NCBI RefSeq assembly: GCF_010500815.1
Contig: NZ_JAAAMG010000028.1
Location: 1 to 59,444 of the forward strand
Source of the DNA: Jiella pacifica
Lineage (GTDB): Bacteria; Pseudomonadota; Alphaproteobacteria; Rhizobiales; Rhizobiaceae
Reading direction: 5' to 3'
DNA: 59,444 bases
Made by a program: the position numbers and the translations under genes. The notes under the pieces were generated by a model. The model was not told the origin of the DNA. It searched no databases and was given only the letters and a program-made list of their open reading frames with translations. Below are positions 33,919-42,124 of the stretch, piece after piece. Within the stretch, counting starts at the first letter, position 1. Every line of letters starts with the position of its first letter.

Positions 33919-35438
33919 TCCGCGGGCTCCTTCGACGGTCCGTCGGACAGGGCATGCAGGATGGGCGTCAGCGTGTCGACCGCCTCGCGATACTGGGCAA
34001 GAAGTCGGCGGTATTGCGCATGGCGGGCCGGGTCGGGCTCGGCGTGGCGGACGGGCGCGCGCAGCGCCGCGGCAGCCTGGGTGAGATCCGGCCAAAGGCC
34101 GAGACCGACGGCCGCCGCGAGGGCGTTGCCGTAGAGGGAAAGATTGTCGTCCTCGGCGATGCCGACCGGCTTGCCGATGGCGTCGATCGTTGCCTGCAGC
34201 CAGACCGGATTGCGCATGATGCCGCCGGCCATGACGATCCGGTCGACGGCAACGCCCTGGCGTTCGAGGTCGAACACCACGTTGGCCGCGCCGAGCGCCA
34301 CGGCGGTGACGGCGGCGCGGTAGATGTGGGCCCGCGTGTGGGACAAGGACAGGCCGAGGAAGGCGCCGCGCAGCCGGGCATCGCGATAGGGCGTGCGGTT
34401 GCCCATCCAGAAGTCGAGGGCGAGGAGGCCGGTCATCTCCGGCTCGATCGCTTCGGCAGCCTGCAACAGGTCGGAAAGCGCGCCGTCCTCCATCCCGAAG
34501 ATGTCCTGCGACAGCCATTTCAGGATGGAACCGGCCGAGACCTGCCCGCCCTCGATCATCCGGAGCCCTTGGGTCAGGGCGTTGGGGTAGGGCCCCCAGA
34601 CGCCTTCGACGGGCATGCCGTCGTCCGGCACCTGGGTGAGGTGGACGTTGGAGGTGCCGCCGATGAACAGCATGGCGCCGGGCTCGACGCAGTCGGCGCC
34701 GAAGGTGCCCATATGGGCATCGATACCGCCCTGCACGACGATGGGCCTGCCACGCAGGCCCCATTGCGCAGCGACATCGGGATCCAGCGGCGCAATGACG
34801 CCGCCAATGTCGACGATGCGCTGGGGCAGCTTGTCCGCGAGTTCGGGAACCCCGAAGGCTTCGTAGAGATCTTGGCAGAAGGCGCGGACTCTACTGTCGT
34901 AGTTCCATTTGCAGGTGGCGTTCATCAGGGAGCCGGCCCACTCGCCGGTCAGGCGGAAATTGACGAAATCGAGCGCCTCGCAGACGACGTCGCTGCGGCT
35001 CCAGATCTCCGGCTGGTTGCGCGCCAGCCACATCGCCTTCGGGACCAGCCATTCAACGGCGTTCGACCCGCCAGCATAGGCGAGGACGGGATGTGTCACG
35101 CTGTGCGACGCCGCCGCCTCGGCAGAGGCCCGCGCGTCCATCCACAGGATCGCCGGGCCGACGGGCCTGCCCCGGCGATCGCAGACGACGACGGTGGAGG
35201 AGAAGGTGGCCGTGGTGATCGCCGCGATCTCGGGGTTGCCGGCTTCGGCGAGGACCTGCGGCACGACGGTGCCGAGCGCCCGCCACCAGTCCTCCGGATC
35301 CTGCTCGGCCCGGTTCGGCGGCAGATGGCGCGTCGGATAGGCCGCTTCGCCCTTGGCGACGATGCGCTTCTTCTCGACGTCGAAGACGCCGGCGCGCGCA
35401 CCGTTGGTGCCGAGGTCGAGTGTCAGGACGGTGGTCAT
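33915..35438 (-). CDS. FGGY-family carbohydrate kinase, 507 aa
   Basis: The N-terminal ATPase motif is LTLDLGTNGARAGVFD. The substrate region has TTATFSSTVVVCDRRGRPVG and ILWMDARA. GGTSNVHL and VMAGGIMRNPVWLQ mark the second nucleotide-binding half. It is not close enough to a named kinase to fix the substrate. Co-location with DeoC, a SorC regulator and an alcohol dehydrogenase suggests that it phosphorylates the ketose or deoxy-sugar that DeoC later cleaves. The ATG follows GAGGAGG. Confidence 0.87.
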   Translation of the reverse strand: MTTVLTLDLGTNGARAGVFDVEKKRIVAKGEAAYPTRHLPPNRAEQDPEDWWRALGTVVPQVLAEAGNPEIAAITTATFSSTVVVCDRRGRPVGPAILWMDARASAEAAASHSVTHPVLAYAGGSNAVEWLVPKAMWLARNQPEIWSRSDVVCEALDFVNFRLTGEWAGSLMNATCKWNYDSRVRAFCQDLYEAFGVPELADKLPQRIVDIGGVIAPLDPDVAAQWGLRGRPIVVQGGIDAHMGTFGADCVEPGAMLFIGGTSNVHLTQVPDDGMPVEGVWGPYPNALTQGLRMIEGGQVSAGSILKWLSQDIFGMEDGALSDLLQAAEAIEPEMTGLLALDFWMGNRTPYRDARLRGAFLGLSLSHTRAHIYRAAVTAVALGAANVVFDLERQGVAVDRIVMAGGIMRNPVWLQATIDAIGKPVGIAEDDNLSLYGNALAAAVGLGLWPDLTQAAAALRAPVRHAEPDPARHAQYRRLLAQYREAVDTLTPILHALSDGPSKEPAE

Positions 35439-35469
35439 CCGGGCCTCCTCTCCCGAACGTCCGTCCGGC

Positions 35470-36489
35470 TCAAGGCCGGAACAGGACCTTCGAGAAGTGG
35501 ATATCCCGGGCGTCGAAGCGGCGGAAGATCTCCGGCAGTTCCGACAGGTCGAGATCGTGGGAGATCATGAACTTCCACTTCAACTCGCCCGTTCCGAACT
35601 TCTCCAGCGTCGTCGTCCATTGCGGGCCGGGGAAGGGGGCGCCGAAGCTATTCCACGAGCCGTGCAGCGAGATTTCCTGGCGCAGGAAATACTGGAAGGT
35701 CTTGTTGTCGAGCTTCACGTCGGGCACGGGGATGCCGATGAAGGCGACGTGGGCGCCAGGGGCCCCGAGCATCACCGCGCCGTTGATCGTCGCGTCGATG
35801 CCGACGGCCTCGATGACGACATCCGCCTTCATCGTGTTGGCGGCGAGGTCCTTCGACAAGACCGTCGTCGTCGCGCCGGCCTCCCTCGCAAGCGCCAGCT
35901 TTTCCTCGGAGACGTCGACGGCGACGATCTCTGACGCGCCCATGATGCGCATCCACTGAATGGCGTAGAGGCCGATCGGGCCGCAGCCCATCACGCCGCC
36001 GATCTTGCCGACGGTCATGCCGCCGGCCTTCCAGATCGCATGCAACGCGATCGAGGCCGGATCGGTCATGGCGATGGCGCGCGGATCGACGTGCTGCGGG
36101 GCCTTCAGGAGGTTGCCGACGGGGATCGCGACATATTCGGCATAGGCGCCGTCGCGGCGGCTGCCGAAATAGTCGTAGTCCTTGCAGCGCGAGAAGTTGC
36201 CGGTCTTGCACTGGTTGCATTCATAGCAGGGGAGAAGCGGCGCCACAGCGACCAGCTCGTCCTTCTCCCAGCCTGTCACGCCGTCGCCGATCTCGGTGAT
36301 GTGGCCGGAAAATTCGTGGCCGGTGATCAGCGGCATCTTCCAGGCGCCCTTGACCAGCATCCGCGGCAAGTCCGAGCCGCAGACGCCGACCGAGGCGACG
36401 CGGACGACGACCTCGCCCTTGCCGGCGACCGGCTTGTCCCGCTCTTCGAGGCGGATGTCCTTCGGGGCATGGAGAACGATGGCGCGCAC
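35470..36489 (-). CDS. Zinc-dependent medium-chain alcohol/polyol dehydrogenase (GatD/iditol type), 339 aa
   Basis: The GTG start at 36489 has GGGAGGC upstream; the frame above it runs through the operator region. The catalytic zinc ligands are in GVCGSDLP and GHEFSGH. The structural zinc site CYECNQCKTGNFSRC is intact and the Rossmann motif is GVMGCGPIGLYA. It is the first gene of the operon reaching to the HAD gene and is controlled by the direct-repeat array just upstream. It probably oxidises a sugar alcohol to a ketose. Confidence 0.9.
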   Translation of the reverse strand: MRAIVLHAPKDIRLEERDKPVAGKGEVVVRVASVGVCGSDLPRMLVKGAWKMPLITGHEFSGHITEIGDGVTGWEKDELVAVAPLLPCYECNQCKTGNFSRCKDYDYFGSRRDGAYAEYVAIPVGNLLKAPQHVDPRAIAMTDPASIALHAIWKAGGMTVGKIGGVMGCGPIGLYAIQWMRIMGASEIVAVDVSEEKLALAREAGATTTVLSKDLAANTMKADVVIEAVGIDATINGAVMLGAPGAHVAFIGIPVPDVKLDNKTFQYFLRQEISLHGSWNSFGAPFPGPQWTTTLEKFGTGELKWKFMISHDLDLSELPEIFRRFDARDIHFSKVLFRP

Positions 36490-36506
36490 GGTTTGCCTCC
36501 CTTGCA

Positions 36507-36592
36507 GATGTGATCGATCGTCACCGATGTGATAATCCGTCACGAATGGTGATGCAAGTGCATTTTCCCGGATGTGACGCAAAATCACATCC
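36507..36592 (-). promoter_or_regulatory. Array of three GATGTGA-N7-TCAC operator sites
   Basis: GATGTGA-N7-TCAC occurs at 36507-36524, 36526-36543 and 36571-36588. The third extends to a perfect inverted repeat GGATGTGA-N7-TCACATCC (36570-36592). The first two have a 19-bp period. The array lies 18 bp upstream of the alcohol-dehydrogenase start and begins 9 bp after the end of the upstream FGGY gene, so it should govern the six-gene operon with the SorC regulator. Confidence 0.65.
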
Positions 36593-36600
36593 GTGATGAT

Positions 36601-38151
36601 TCATGCGTCCGCCGACAGCCGGCGGTTCATCCGCTCAAACAGCGGCGACAGGGTCTCGAGCGCATCGATGTAGCTGTCGACGTAAGGCTCGTAGGCCGCG
36701 GTGATCTCAGGCCGGGCTTCGGCGACGACGCGGGTCTGGCCGGCAAAGCGCCGGGCGGTCTCGCGCAGATCGGGGAACAGGCCCACCGCATGGCCGGCGA
36801 CGATGGCGGCCCCCAGCGTGCCGAATTCCTCGCGGTCCATGCAGCGATATTGAAGCCCGAGCGTGTCCGCCTTGATCTGGCGAAGCACGTCGGACCGCGC
36901 TCCGCCGCCGATATTGACGGCGAATTTCGGATCGTAGCCGGGCGCGATCTCGCGCACTGCCCGCAGATAGAGTGCGTACTCGTAGGCGATGCTCTCCATG
37001 ATCGCGCGGACCATGTGCGGCTTCTCGTGCCGCCAGGTGAGGCCGAGAAAGGCGCCGCGCATGTCGGGATCGTTCGGCGTGTTGCGGCCGGAAAGGTGCG
37101 GCAGAAAGATCAGCTTTTCCGAGCCGGGCGCGATCGAACCTGCCGCCTTGGCGAGCTCGTCATAGGGATTGACGCCGAGGCCCTCCCATTCGGCCTTCTC
37201 GCGCGGCGAGAGCGTGTCGCGGAACCAGCGAAGATTCAGCCCGCCGCCGGCGACATAGGCCATCGGGAAATAGAGGCCCGGCACGACATGCGGGCAGGTC
37301 ATTAGGCAGCGATAGGTGGTGTCGGTGCCGAAACGGTCGATCACGGTGGCAAAGACCGAGGCCGTGCCGGAGGTGTCGAAGACGACGCCGGGATCGACGA
37401 GACCACCGCCAAGGACGTTGGCACTCTGGTCGCCGCAGCCGGCGGCGATCGGCGTTCCGGCAGCGAGCCCCATCGCCTCCGTCCATTGGGGCAGGACGGA
37501 GCCGACGATCTGCCAGGGCTCGACGATCTTCGGCAGTTTCTCGGTGGTCAGGCCGAAGCGGGCGAGGAGTTCCTCGTTCCAGACGGCATGCTCGCTGCTG
37601 CCGAAGCCGGAGAAGACGAGGTAGGTCCGGTCCATGAAGGCGTCCTTGCCCTTCAGCCCGGCGAGCTTGCCGGCGACGTAGCCGGCCGGCTGGATGAAGC
37701 TGGCGATGCGATCCCAGGTTTCGGGATGATCGCGCCAGTAGAGGATCTTCGGGGCGTGGTTGAAGGCGAGCGCCATGCCGCAGGTGCGGATGATGTCGTC
37801 CTCGTGCGGGCGCAATTCGTCGAGCCAGGGGGCGCAGCGGGTGTCGAGCCAGCTGTCGTAATGGGTCACAGGCCGCCAGTCGGCGTCGACGGCCATGATG
37901 CCGGCCATCTGGCCGTCGAGCGCGATCGCCGCGATGCGGTCGGGCGCAAGGCCGGAACGGGCCATCGCCTCGCGGACGGTATTGACCACCGAGGTGAAGA
38001 TTTCCTCGGGGTCCTGCTCGACCTCGCCGGCGCGCGGATAGCGCAGGATCGATTCCTCGAAGGCCTCCCCGACCAGGCGTCCGTCGCGATCGTAGATGCC
38101 CGTCTTGGTGCCGGTCGTGCCGATGTCGACGCCGATGACATGGTCCGTCAT
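36601..38151 (-). CDS. FGGY-family kinase, xylulokinase-like, 516 aa
   Basis: The ATG at 38151 follows GGGAGGAA. Motifs are VIGVDIGTTGTKTGIYDRDG, ALDGQMAGIMAVDADW, HYDSWLDTRCAPW, DTSGTASVFATV and NIGGGARSDVLRQIKAD. The layout is that of COG1070 pentulose/hexulose kinases. It lies downstream of the reductase-like and RpiR genes, separated from them by an inserted-looking palindromic repeat, and upstream of the operator array of the next operon. The substrate is unassigned. Confidence 0.88.
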   Translation of the reverse strand: MTDHVIGVDIGTTGTKTGIYDRDGRLVGEAFEESILRYPRAGEVEQDPEEIFTSVVNTVREAMARSGLAPDRIAAIALDGQMAGIMAVDADWRPVTHYDSWLDTRCAPWLDELRPHEDDIIRTCGMALAFNHAPKILYWRDHPETWDRIASFIQPAGYVAGKLAGLKGKDAFMDRTYLVFSGFGSSEHAVWNEELLARFGLTTEKLPKIVEPWQIVGSVLPQWTEAMGLAAGTPIAAGCGDQSANVLGGGLVDPGVVFDTSGTASVFATVIDRFGTDTTYRCLMTCPHVVPGLYFPMAYVAGGGLNLRWFRDTLSPREKAEWEGLGVNPYDELAKAAGSIAPGSEKLIFLPHLSGRNTPNDPDMRGAFLGLTWRHEKPHMVRAIMESIAYEYALYLRAVREIAPGYDPKFAVNIGGGARSDVLRQIKADTLGLQYRCMDREEFGTLGAAIVAGHAVGLFPDLRETARRFAGQTRVVAEARPEITAAYEPYVDSYIDALETLSPLFERMNRRLSADA

Positions 38152-38234
38152 ATGCCTGTTCCTCCCGTAATGTCCGACGAGCCGGCGGGTCCTCCACCGC
38201 CGATGGCTCGTCTCGCGCAATTCGTCGGCGCGCT

Positions 38235-38336
38235 AGAGCGGGATGAGATGAGCCCCGCTCATCGTCCCGCTCTATCTTCCTGTTTGCGCATGATCGTTTC
38301 CGAAAACCGGTTCCCACTTTTCGGGATCATGCTTTA
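38235..38336. repeat. Rhizobiales-type intergenic palindromic repeat
   Basis: Two hairpins are joined. AGAGCGGGA pairs with TCCCGCTCT (38235-38273). GCATGATC and GATCATGC (38288-38332) enclose CCGAAAA/TTTTCGG. The wording TTTTCGGGATCATGCTTTAG is familiar from dispersed palindromes of rhizobial and Brucella-like genomes. Its last bases provide the TAA stop of the reductase-like gene on the minus strand. Confidence 0.7.
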
Positions 38337-39911
38337 GCCCGTCAGCCCCGCCTCTTTCGCCGCGTTCCAGCCTGGCGCCGGGGTCAGCGGCAGGTCGCGG
38401 CGCTGCGGGTAGATGACGATCTTGCCGGAGACGGTGCCATCGGCCACCGATTTCAGCGCCTGGGGCAGGGCATCGAGGCCCGCCACCGCCGCGATGTTGG
38501 CGGACAGATCGAGGGTGCCATTCTCCACCCGCGCCAGCACGTCGCGCATGTCGGCGACCGAGCAGCCGGTAGAGCCGGTCAGCCGCAGGCCGGTGAGGGC
38601 GACGGCGGCAAGGTCGATCTCCAGCCGCTGGCCGTAGGGAAAGCCCGCGAAGACCGCTAGCAGGCCATCCGGCGCGAGCCAGCCGGCCGCATCGGCGACG
38701 GCGGCCGGGTCCGGCGCGACCACGACCACGTCGTCGAGGCCATCAGGCGCGTATTCGGAAATCGCCTGCGCCAGCCCCTCGTTGCCGACGACCACGAGGT
38801 TTCGGCCGGCGGACCGGGCGAGGGGGGCGAAGTCGCGTTCGAGGTCCGACAGCCGCTGGCCCTTGCGCGACGAGGCGATGATCGTCTCCGGGCCGTCTTC
38901 GTGCTGCAGCAGCCGATGGACGTGGATCCGCCCCATCGCGCCGCCCGCGCCGTGAACGAGCGCCACTCCGCCGGGGCTGACGTCGAAGCGCTGCCGAGAA
39001 GGCGCGAAGGCGGTGGAAAGGTCGCGCTCCGTGGTGCCGAGGAAGCTCAGATGGTCGTAGTGGACGCGGGCCGGATCGAGCCTGACCTTGCCGGGCGAGG
39101 GCGAGCGGCGGCCCTGAAGCAGGAGGCCGCCCGTCGCCAGCATGTCGCCGAGGCGCGAGAGCTGCGCCACCGTGAGATCGCCGAGCGCGAGGATGTCGTC
39201 GAAAGGCCCATCTATATGGGCGAGATCATCCGCCCGGGTCGCCGGCCGGCCGTTCATGAAAGCAGGCGCCTCGCCGACGACCGTCACCGCGGACCAGTCC
39301 GGCAGTTCGGCGAGGTCGAAATCGGCATCGGGGCCGCTGACGATCAGCGCCGTGCCGCCGGCCTTCCACTCCTGCCGGGCATTGGGGCGCCAGGCGCGCT
39401 CGGCGCAGCCATAGGGCTCCAGCAATGCGATCGCCGCCGCAGACAGGTGTTCCGGCACGTCGAGCACGTAGTCCGCCAGCGCCTCCGGACCAAGGCGCAG
39501 ATACTGAGCGAAGCCGCCGGGCAGATCCATGCCGATGATGCGCCGCTTGCCTGCCATTCGGATCGCCGGCTGCAGGCCGAGCCGCTGGCCGGGCCGGAAG
39601 CGCTCCGTTTGATTTGCGCCGACTGCGTGCACGCGCAGGCACACCTCGTGGCCGAGGATCGTGTCCACCGCTTCCGTCGTGCCGGAAAACAGTGGGTGGT
39701 TCGGCCCCATGCGCACCACCTTGATGTCGGAGGAGCAGATCGACACGGCCTCGACCCTGGCGATGACCTCGTCCGGCCGCGGACCGGCCATCGGCGCGTC
39801 TTCCGGCTCGGCCGTCATCAGCGCCTCGAAGGAGCCGCCGCGATGGGGCCAGTGGCGGTTGATCGTGCCGTCGGTCTTGCCGTTGGTCAGGCTGGCTTCA
39901 GTCGGTTTCAT
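38334..39911 (-). CDS. Medium-chain dehydrogenase, sorbose-1-phosphate reductase-like, 525 aa
   Basis: The N-terminal zinc-ADH-like part has VSICSSDIKVVRMGP and ILGHEVCLRVHAVG, but the structural Cys-x2-Cys cluster is absent. The C-terminal half contains Rossmann-like stretches (LVHGAGGAMGRIHVHRLL, DDVVVVAPDPAAVADAAG). At 525 residues it is longer than ordinary ADHs, in the manner of L-sorbose-1-phosphate reductases. The start at ATG 39911 lies inside the RpiR gene end. The stop is supplied by the palindromic repeat, so the C terminus may be altered. Confidence 0.75.
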   Translation of the reverse strand: MKPTEASLTNGKTDGTINRHWPHRGGSFEALMTAEPEDAPMAGPRPDEVIARVEAVSICSSDIKVVRMGPNHPLFSGTTEAVDTILGHEVCLRVHAVGANQTERFRPGQRLGLQPAIRMAGKRRIIGMDLPGGFAQYLRLGPEALADYVLDVPEHLSAAAIALLEPYGCAERAWRPNARQEWKAGGTALIVSGPDADFDLAELPDWSAVTVVGEAPAFMNGRPATRADDLAHIDGPFDDILALGDLTVAQLSRLGDMLATGGLLLQGRRSPSPGKVRLDPARVHYDHLSFLGTTERDLSTAFAPSRQRFDVSPGGVALVHGAGGAMGRIHVHRLLQHEDGPETIIASSRKGQRLSDLERDFAPLARSAGRNLVVVGNEGLAQAISEYAPDGLDDVVVVAPDPAAVADAAGWLAPDGLLAVFAGFPYGQRLEIDLAAVALTGLRLTGSTGCSVADMRDVLARVENGTLDLSANIAAVAGLDALPQALKSVADGTVSGKIVIYPQRRDLPLTPAPGWNAAKEAGLTG

Positions 39912-40809
39912 TCTGTCGCCTTGCATTGCGGCTCTGCTGGATGAACGGATCGCCGCGCCGGACGGCGGCGGCCGAAGCGTCGAAATCGTGGACCGCGGCC
40001 AGCGAGTAGAGGACGTCGATCGCCAGGAGCTGGCCGAACTTGCTGACCATGCTCTCGTAGATCGGCTCGTCTCCCGCCGGCATGTAGCCGGCCGGGGTGA
40101 TCAGCGTGACGTCGGCCTGGCGGGCGAGCGGCGATTCGGCGAATGCGGTCAGCGCGATCGTCGCGGCGCCGGCCTGGCGGGCGGCGGTCAGCGCCATCAC
40201 GGTCTGGTTGGTGCGGCCGGAATCGCTGATGGCGATGGCGAGCGCGCCCGGATGCATCGAACCGGCGATCAGGAGCTGGTTGTTGCGGTCACGGTGGAAG
40301 ATCGCCGGCTTGCCGATCCGGGCGAAGCGCAAGAGCGCGTTCTCCGCGGCGAGCGCGGAAAGTCCGGCGGCGAAGAAGTAGAGGACGTTTGCCTTGCCGA
40401 TCATCCGCGCGGCCCGTTCCAGCGCCTCCGGGTCGAGGGTCGACAGGCAGGCCCGCGCCACGTCCGCGTTGCGATGGGCGACCTTGGTGAGGATCGAGCC
40501 CGCCGTGTCGTTTCGGCCGATGTTCTCGTAGATCAGGCCCTCTTCCGGCGATTGCCCCCTTTGCGTGAAGCCGGCGCCGCCCTCCTCGGCGAGGCGCAGC
40601 TGGAAGGCGCGATAGTTCGGCAGGCCGATGCCGCGGACGAAGCGGCTGATCGAGGCTTCCGAGACATCGCAGGCGGCGGCGAGCTGCTTGATGTTCATGC
40701 CGCGGGTCTCGGGCCGGGCGAGGATGGCGTCGGCCACCTGCTGCAGCGTCGGCTTCAGGCTGCCGCGCAGGCTCTGGATGTGTTCGAGAATGCCGAGTGC
40801 GGCGCTCAT
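39898..40809 (-). CDS. RpiR-family transcriptional regulator, 303 aa
   Basis: The ATG at 40809 was chosen over a TTG at 40863. An N-terminal HTH_6 domain (LQQVADAILARPETRGMNIK, VSEASISRFVRGIGLPNY) is followed by a SIS domain (FFAAGLSALAAENALLRF, AIAISDSGRTNQTVMALTAA). It is divergent from the CUT2 transporter and overlaps the reductase-like gene downstream. It likely senses a sugar phosphate and controls both directions. Confidence 0.9.
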   Translation of the reverse strand: MSAALGILEHIQSLRGSLKPTLQQVADAILARPETRGMNIKQLAAACDVSEASISRFVRGIGLPNYRAFQLRLAEEGGAGFTQRGQSPEEGLIYENIGRNDTAGSILTKVAHRNADVARACLSTLDPEALERAARMIGKANVLYFFAAGLSALAAENALLRFARIGKPAIFHRDRNNQLLIAGSMHPGALAIAISDSGRTNQTVMALTAARQAGAATIALTAFAESPLARQADVTLITPAGYMPAGDEPIYESMVSKFGQLLAIDVLYSLAAVHDFDASAAAVRRGDPFIQQSRNARRQNETD

Positions 40810-40882
40810 CTGCCTGCCGATCGTCCTGCCGGTCGCGCTTTCGCGAAGTTGCGAGTTGGCCAAAAATTGCCACCACAGAAAG

Positions 40883-40897
40883 TTATTTTCAAGATAA
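40883..40897. promoter_or_regulatory. AT-rich near-palindrome, candidate RpiR operator
   Basis: TTATTTTCAAGATAA matches its own reverse complement at 12 of 15 positions. A related half, ATTATTTTTA, follows directly, and a perfect GACATGTC lies at 40909-40916. All are in the AT-rich gap between the RpiR gene and the CUT2 binding-protein gene. Confidence 0.4.
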
Positions 40898-41020
40898 TTA
40901 TTTTTATGGACATGTCATTTTCATGTTGTTAGCCTTCTCCGATCGGACCTGGACCGGGAGGCCCTTCCACGATTGGGAAGGTCGGGATCAGCTCCGCTCA
41001 GCTTTTCGGGAGGAGAAGAC

Positions 41021-42037
41021 ATGTTCAAGAACATCATCGGGTCGTCCATCCGCCGCGCCGCGCTGCTTGCCGGAGCGGTCGTGGTGATGACCGCCAGCGC
41101 CTCGGCCCAGGACGGTTCCGGGCGCACCTACGTCTATGCCTCGCAGCTGCAGGGCCATCCCTATCTGCTCGACAGCCTTCTCGGCATGGACTACGCCCAG
41201 AAGCAGTTCGGCGTCACCGTCGAGCGGATCGGCCCGCAGGGCTGGGATCCGGTGGCCGGTGCAGAGGCGGTCGAGCAGGCCATCGCCCGCAAGCCCGCCG
41301 GCATCATCACCACGCTCTGGGAGCCGGGTGCCGTGCCGGGCATTCGCCGCGCCATGGAGCAGGGAATTCCGGTGGTGGTGATCGAGGCCGTGACGCCGGA
41401 CGACGGCGGCGCGCTGACCTTCATCGGCCTCGACAACTACGCGGCCGGCGTCGACACCGCCAAGGAACTGATCGAGCGCGGCGGCAAGTCCGGCAGCTAT
41501 GTCGCCTCCGGCAACTGGGGCGCCTCCAACACCGACGCGAAGTTCAAGGGCCTGACCGAGTATCTGGAGGCGAACAGCGACTGGAAGCTCGCCGGTCGGA
41601 TCGACGACAAGGCGACCACCTCGACCGCCATCGACGCGGCCAAGACGATGTTCAACACCTATCCCGACATCAATGCGGTGATCGGCCTCGACAGCTCCTC
41701 CGGCACCGGCATCTGCCTCGCCGCCGAAGAGCTGGAGAAGGACATCGCCGACCTTACCGTGATCGTCCACGATCGCGAGGATCCGGTGCTGGAGTGCATC
41801 CAGGACGGCGTGATCGACGCGTCGATCGTCAACAAGACCGCGCTGCAGGCCTTCATGGCAGTCCAGATGCTCGAAGCCTACAACGATCAGAAGATCGGCC
41901 TCGCCAACGTCCCGATCTCGGCGGACAACAAGGCGGCGGGCGTCAATCCCTTCCCGGCCCAGATCTACATGGGCACCGAGGTGATCGACGGCGACAACGT
42001 CGACCAGTTCACCCGCGCCAACCTGCCGAAATACTGA
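41021..42037 (+). CDS. CUT2 sugar ABC transporter solute-binding protein, 338 aa
   Basis: The ATG at 41021 follows GGGAGGAGAAG. A signal peptide (residues 1-28, ending SASAQ) precedes a ribose-binding-type periplasmic fold: YVYASQLQGHPYLLDSLLG, GIITTLWEPGAVPGIRRAME and IVNKTALQAFMAVQMLEAY. It is the first gene of a four-gene transporter operon with one ATPase and two permeases. The substrate is probably a pentose, hexose or polyol, judging from the neighbouring kinases. Confidence 0.92.
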   Translation: MFKNIIGSSIRRAALLAGAVVVMTASASAQDGSGRTYVYASQLQGHPYLLDSLLGMDYAQKQFGVTVERIGPQGWDPVAGAEAVEQAIARKPAGIITTLWEPGAVPGIRRAMEQGIPVVVIEAVTPDDGGALTFIGLDNYAAGVDTAKELIERGGKSGSYVASGNWGASNTDAKFKGLTEYLEANSDWKLAGRIDDKATTSTAIDAAKTMFNTYPDINAVIGLDSSSGTGICLAAEELEKDIADLTVIVHDREDPVLECIQDGVIDASIVNKTALQAFMAVQMLEAYNDQKIGLANVPISADNKAAGVNPFPAQIYMGTEVIDGDNVDQFTRANLPKY

Positions 42038-42044
42038 TCCTGTC

Positions 42045-42070
42045 GGGACCGTCCGCAAGCGGGCGGTCCC
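42045..42070 (+). terminator. Hairpin after the CUT2 binding-protein gene
   Basis: GGGACCGTCCGC and GCGGGCGGTCCC pair with one G-T wobble and a very short loop, eight bases after the stop codon. No long T-run follows. The ATPase gene starts 55 bases later, so partial termination or 3' stabilisation is likely. Confidence 0.6.
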
Positions 42071-42124
42071 TCTCGTCGTCCTCGGGCTCGTGAAGGGCCC
42101 GCAGGCATTTCCACGGGAGGCTTC

